In this document: positions 33,534 through 34,445 of the stretch, in pieces
How positions within the stretch are numbered: the stretch's first letter is position 1
Layout: every line of letters begins with the position of its first letter
Assembly (NCBI GenBank): GCA_024642545.1
Contig: JAHEAW010000013.1
Span: 1 to 34,445 of the forward strand
Direction of reading: 5' to 3'
Length of the DNA stretch: 34,445 nucleotides
From: Erythrobacteraceae bacterium
Lineage (GTDB): Bacteria > Pseudomonadota > Alphaproteobacteria > Sphingomonadales > Sphingomonadaceae
Translations under genes and position numbers: made by a program
Notes under the pieces: model-generated
What the model was told of the DNA's origin: nothing
What the model saw: the letters and a program-made list of their open reading frames with translations, nothing else
The model's database searches: none

Positions 33534-34445
33534 TTGAACAAACCAGTCGAACAATCCAATTTTTTCGCGCCGGAGACGCTGACCGATCCGTTCGACTATT
33601 ATCGCCGGATGCATGAGGCTGGCACCAGGATCGAGCATTTTCCTGAAATGAATACCTACGTAGTTTATAGCTACGACCTATGTTCCGAAGCGACCACGCG
33701 AACCGAGGAGTTTTCAAACGACTTTGGCGGATTGATGGGCGCCGAAGATGCCGAGATTGAGGCCATTCTGGCGGAAGGCTGGGATAATCCGCCCACTTTG
33801 TTGACTGCTGATCACCCGGTCCACACGCGCAATCGCAAGCTGGTCAATCTGGCTTTCTCCGCTCCGCGCGTAAACGCAATCGAGCAGGACATGCGGGTCA
33901 AATCGGTCGAACTGATCGAAGCGATGGCCGACAAGGGCGGATGCGAATTTGTCGATGCCTTTGCCATCCCGCTGCCAGTCGCCATGATTGCGCAGCAGAT
34001 TGGCCTCGATAATGACCCCAAGCAGGTCAAATACTGGTCCGATGCGGCGGTCGACAGGTTCAGCCAGATGGTTGGTCGCGAGCGCGAGCTCGAATGCGCG
34101 CGGTCGTTCGTCGAATATCAGAAATACATGAAGTCGAAGATTGATGATCGCCGGGCCAATGGCGGGGACGATCTGCTGACCGATCTGGTCGAGGCCCGGA
34201 TCGAGGGGGAAACTCCGCTGACGGACGAAGAAATCATCTCGATCATGCAGCAATTCATGGTCGCGGGAAATGAAACCACTACTTCCACCTTGGCGGGCGG
34301 ATTGTTGCAACTGATCCGTAACCCAGAGCAGATGGAAAAGGCCAGGGCAGCTGCTGGTGGACGCAATCCCAAGCTGATCCAGAATATGGTCGAAGAGGCG
34401 CTACGGTATGAAACGCCCACTGCAGGCATGTGGCGTGTGGTCAAG
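33534..34445 (+). CDS. Cytochrome P450, C-terminus beyond window
   Basis: The frame opens at TTG 33534, 7 nt after GGGAG, and stays open to the window end, giving 304 residues without the heme-binding loop. The start MNKPVEQSNFFAPETLTDPF leads into DYYRRMHEAG, typical of bacterial P450s. The I-helix motif AGNETT lies at residues 244-249 and the K-helix ExxR is Glu288 to Arg291. The segments PTLLTADHPVHTRNRKLVNLAFSAPRV and FVDAFAIPLPVAMIAQQIG match the C-helix and following regions. No ATG start exists near the conserved N-terminus. It is the fifth gene of the molybdoenzyme-MDR-ThuA-LEH-P450 run and is distinct from the P450 at 22395. Confidence 0.88.
   Translation, partial: MNKPVEQSNFFAPETLTDPFDYYRRMHEAGTRIEHFPEMNTYVVYSYDLCSEATTRTEEFSNDFGGLMGAEDAEIEAILAEGWDNPPTLLTADHPVHTRNRKLVNLAFSAPRVNAIEQDMRVKSVELIEAMADKGGCEFVDAFAIPLPVAMIAQQIGLDNDPKQVKYWSDAAVDRFSQMVGRERELECARSFVEYQKYMKSKIDDRRANGGDDLLTDLVEARIEGETPLTDEEIISIMQQFMVAGNETTTSTLAGGLLQLIRNPEQMEKARAAAGGRNPKLIQNMVEEALRYETPTAGMWRVVK

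Noticed and set aside
1-34445. tRNA, rRNA, CRISPR, transposase or phage elements
   Set aside because: None was recognised by eye: no repeat-spacer pattern, no transposase or integrase motif, and no cloverleaf signature in the intergenic regions. A covariance-model scan would be needed to exclude small RNAs.

Overview
The window looks like chromosomal DNA of an alphaproteobacterium, most likely a sphingomonad (Sphingomonadaceae/Erythrobacteraceae type). This is inferred from the GC-rich base composition, the long CADD-style TonB-dependent receptor, and the dense mix of SDRs, zinc-free MDR reductases, NTF2/SnoaL-like proteins, P450s and a Rieske oxygenase typical of sphingomonad catabolic regions. 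No rRNA, tRNA, CRISPR array, insertion sequence or phage gene was recognised. There is no gene-free stretch longer than 300 bases.

Region 1 (1-1522, minus strand) holds three small envelope proteins: a truncated META-domain lipoprotein, a second lipoprotein, and an exported glycine-rich protein with an internal hydrophobic segment.

Region 2 (1697-11511) is a divergent transport and sensing locus. On the minus strand, dctA (dicarboxylate symporter), a Tat-exported alpha/beta-hydrolase, a TonB-dependent receptor and an M14-type carboxypeptidase lie in a tight four-gene operon. Divergent from it are dctB and dctD, a sensor kinase and response regulator overlapping by ATGA. The shared 189-bp intergenic region carries two in-phase inverted repeats and overlapping -10 elements pointing both ways. 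The DctD protein lacks the GAFTGA loop needed to contact sigma-54. Together the locus could form an outer-membrane-to-cytoplasm route: receptor import, periplasmic hydrolysis of an ester or peptide, uptake of the acidic product by DctA, and control by DctBD. An FHS-family sugar-type MFS transporter follows dctD.

Region 3 (about 13000-34445) is a catabolic island of about 20 genes in short divergent and convergent units. It contains four zinc-free MDR reductases of the PTGR/CurA type, three SDRs, a Rieske oxygenase alpha subunit, an NmrA-like protein, a PaaI thioesterase, an acyl-CoA ligase, two P450s (one cut by the window end), a 3-ketosteroid-dehydrogenase-like flavoprotein, three SnoaL-like proteins, a limonene-1,2-epoxide hydrolase homologue with its full catalytic set, an ABM-domain protein, a ThuA-like protein, a single-subunit molybdopterin oxidoreductase, and mobA for its cofactor. 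The set suits oxidation, ring desaturation, epoxide opening and CoA activation of a hydrophobic alicyclic compound (terpenoid or steroid-like). The substrate is inference. No transcription regulator and no ferredoxin or ferredoxin reductase is visible in this region. One MDR gene (13029-14039) appears to begin at a non-canonical ATC or ATT codon.
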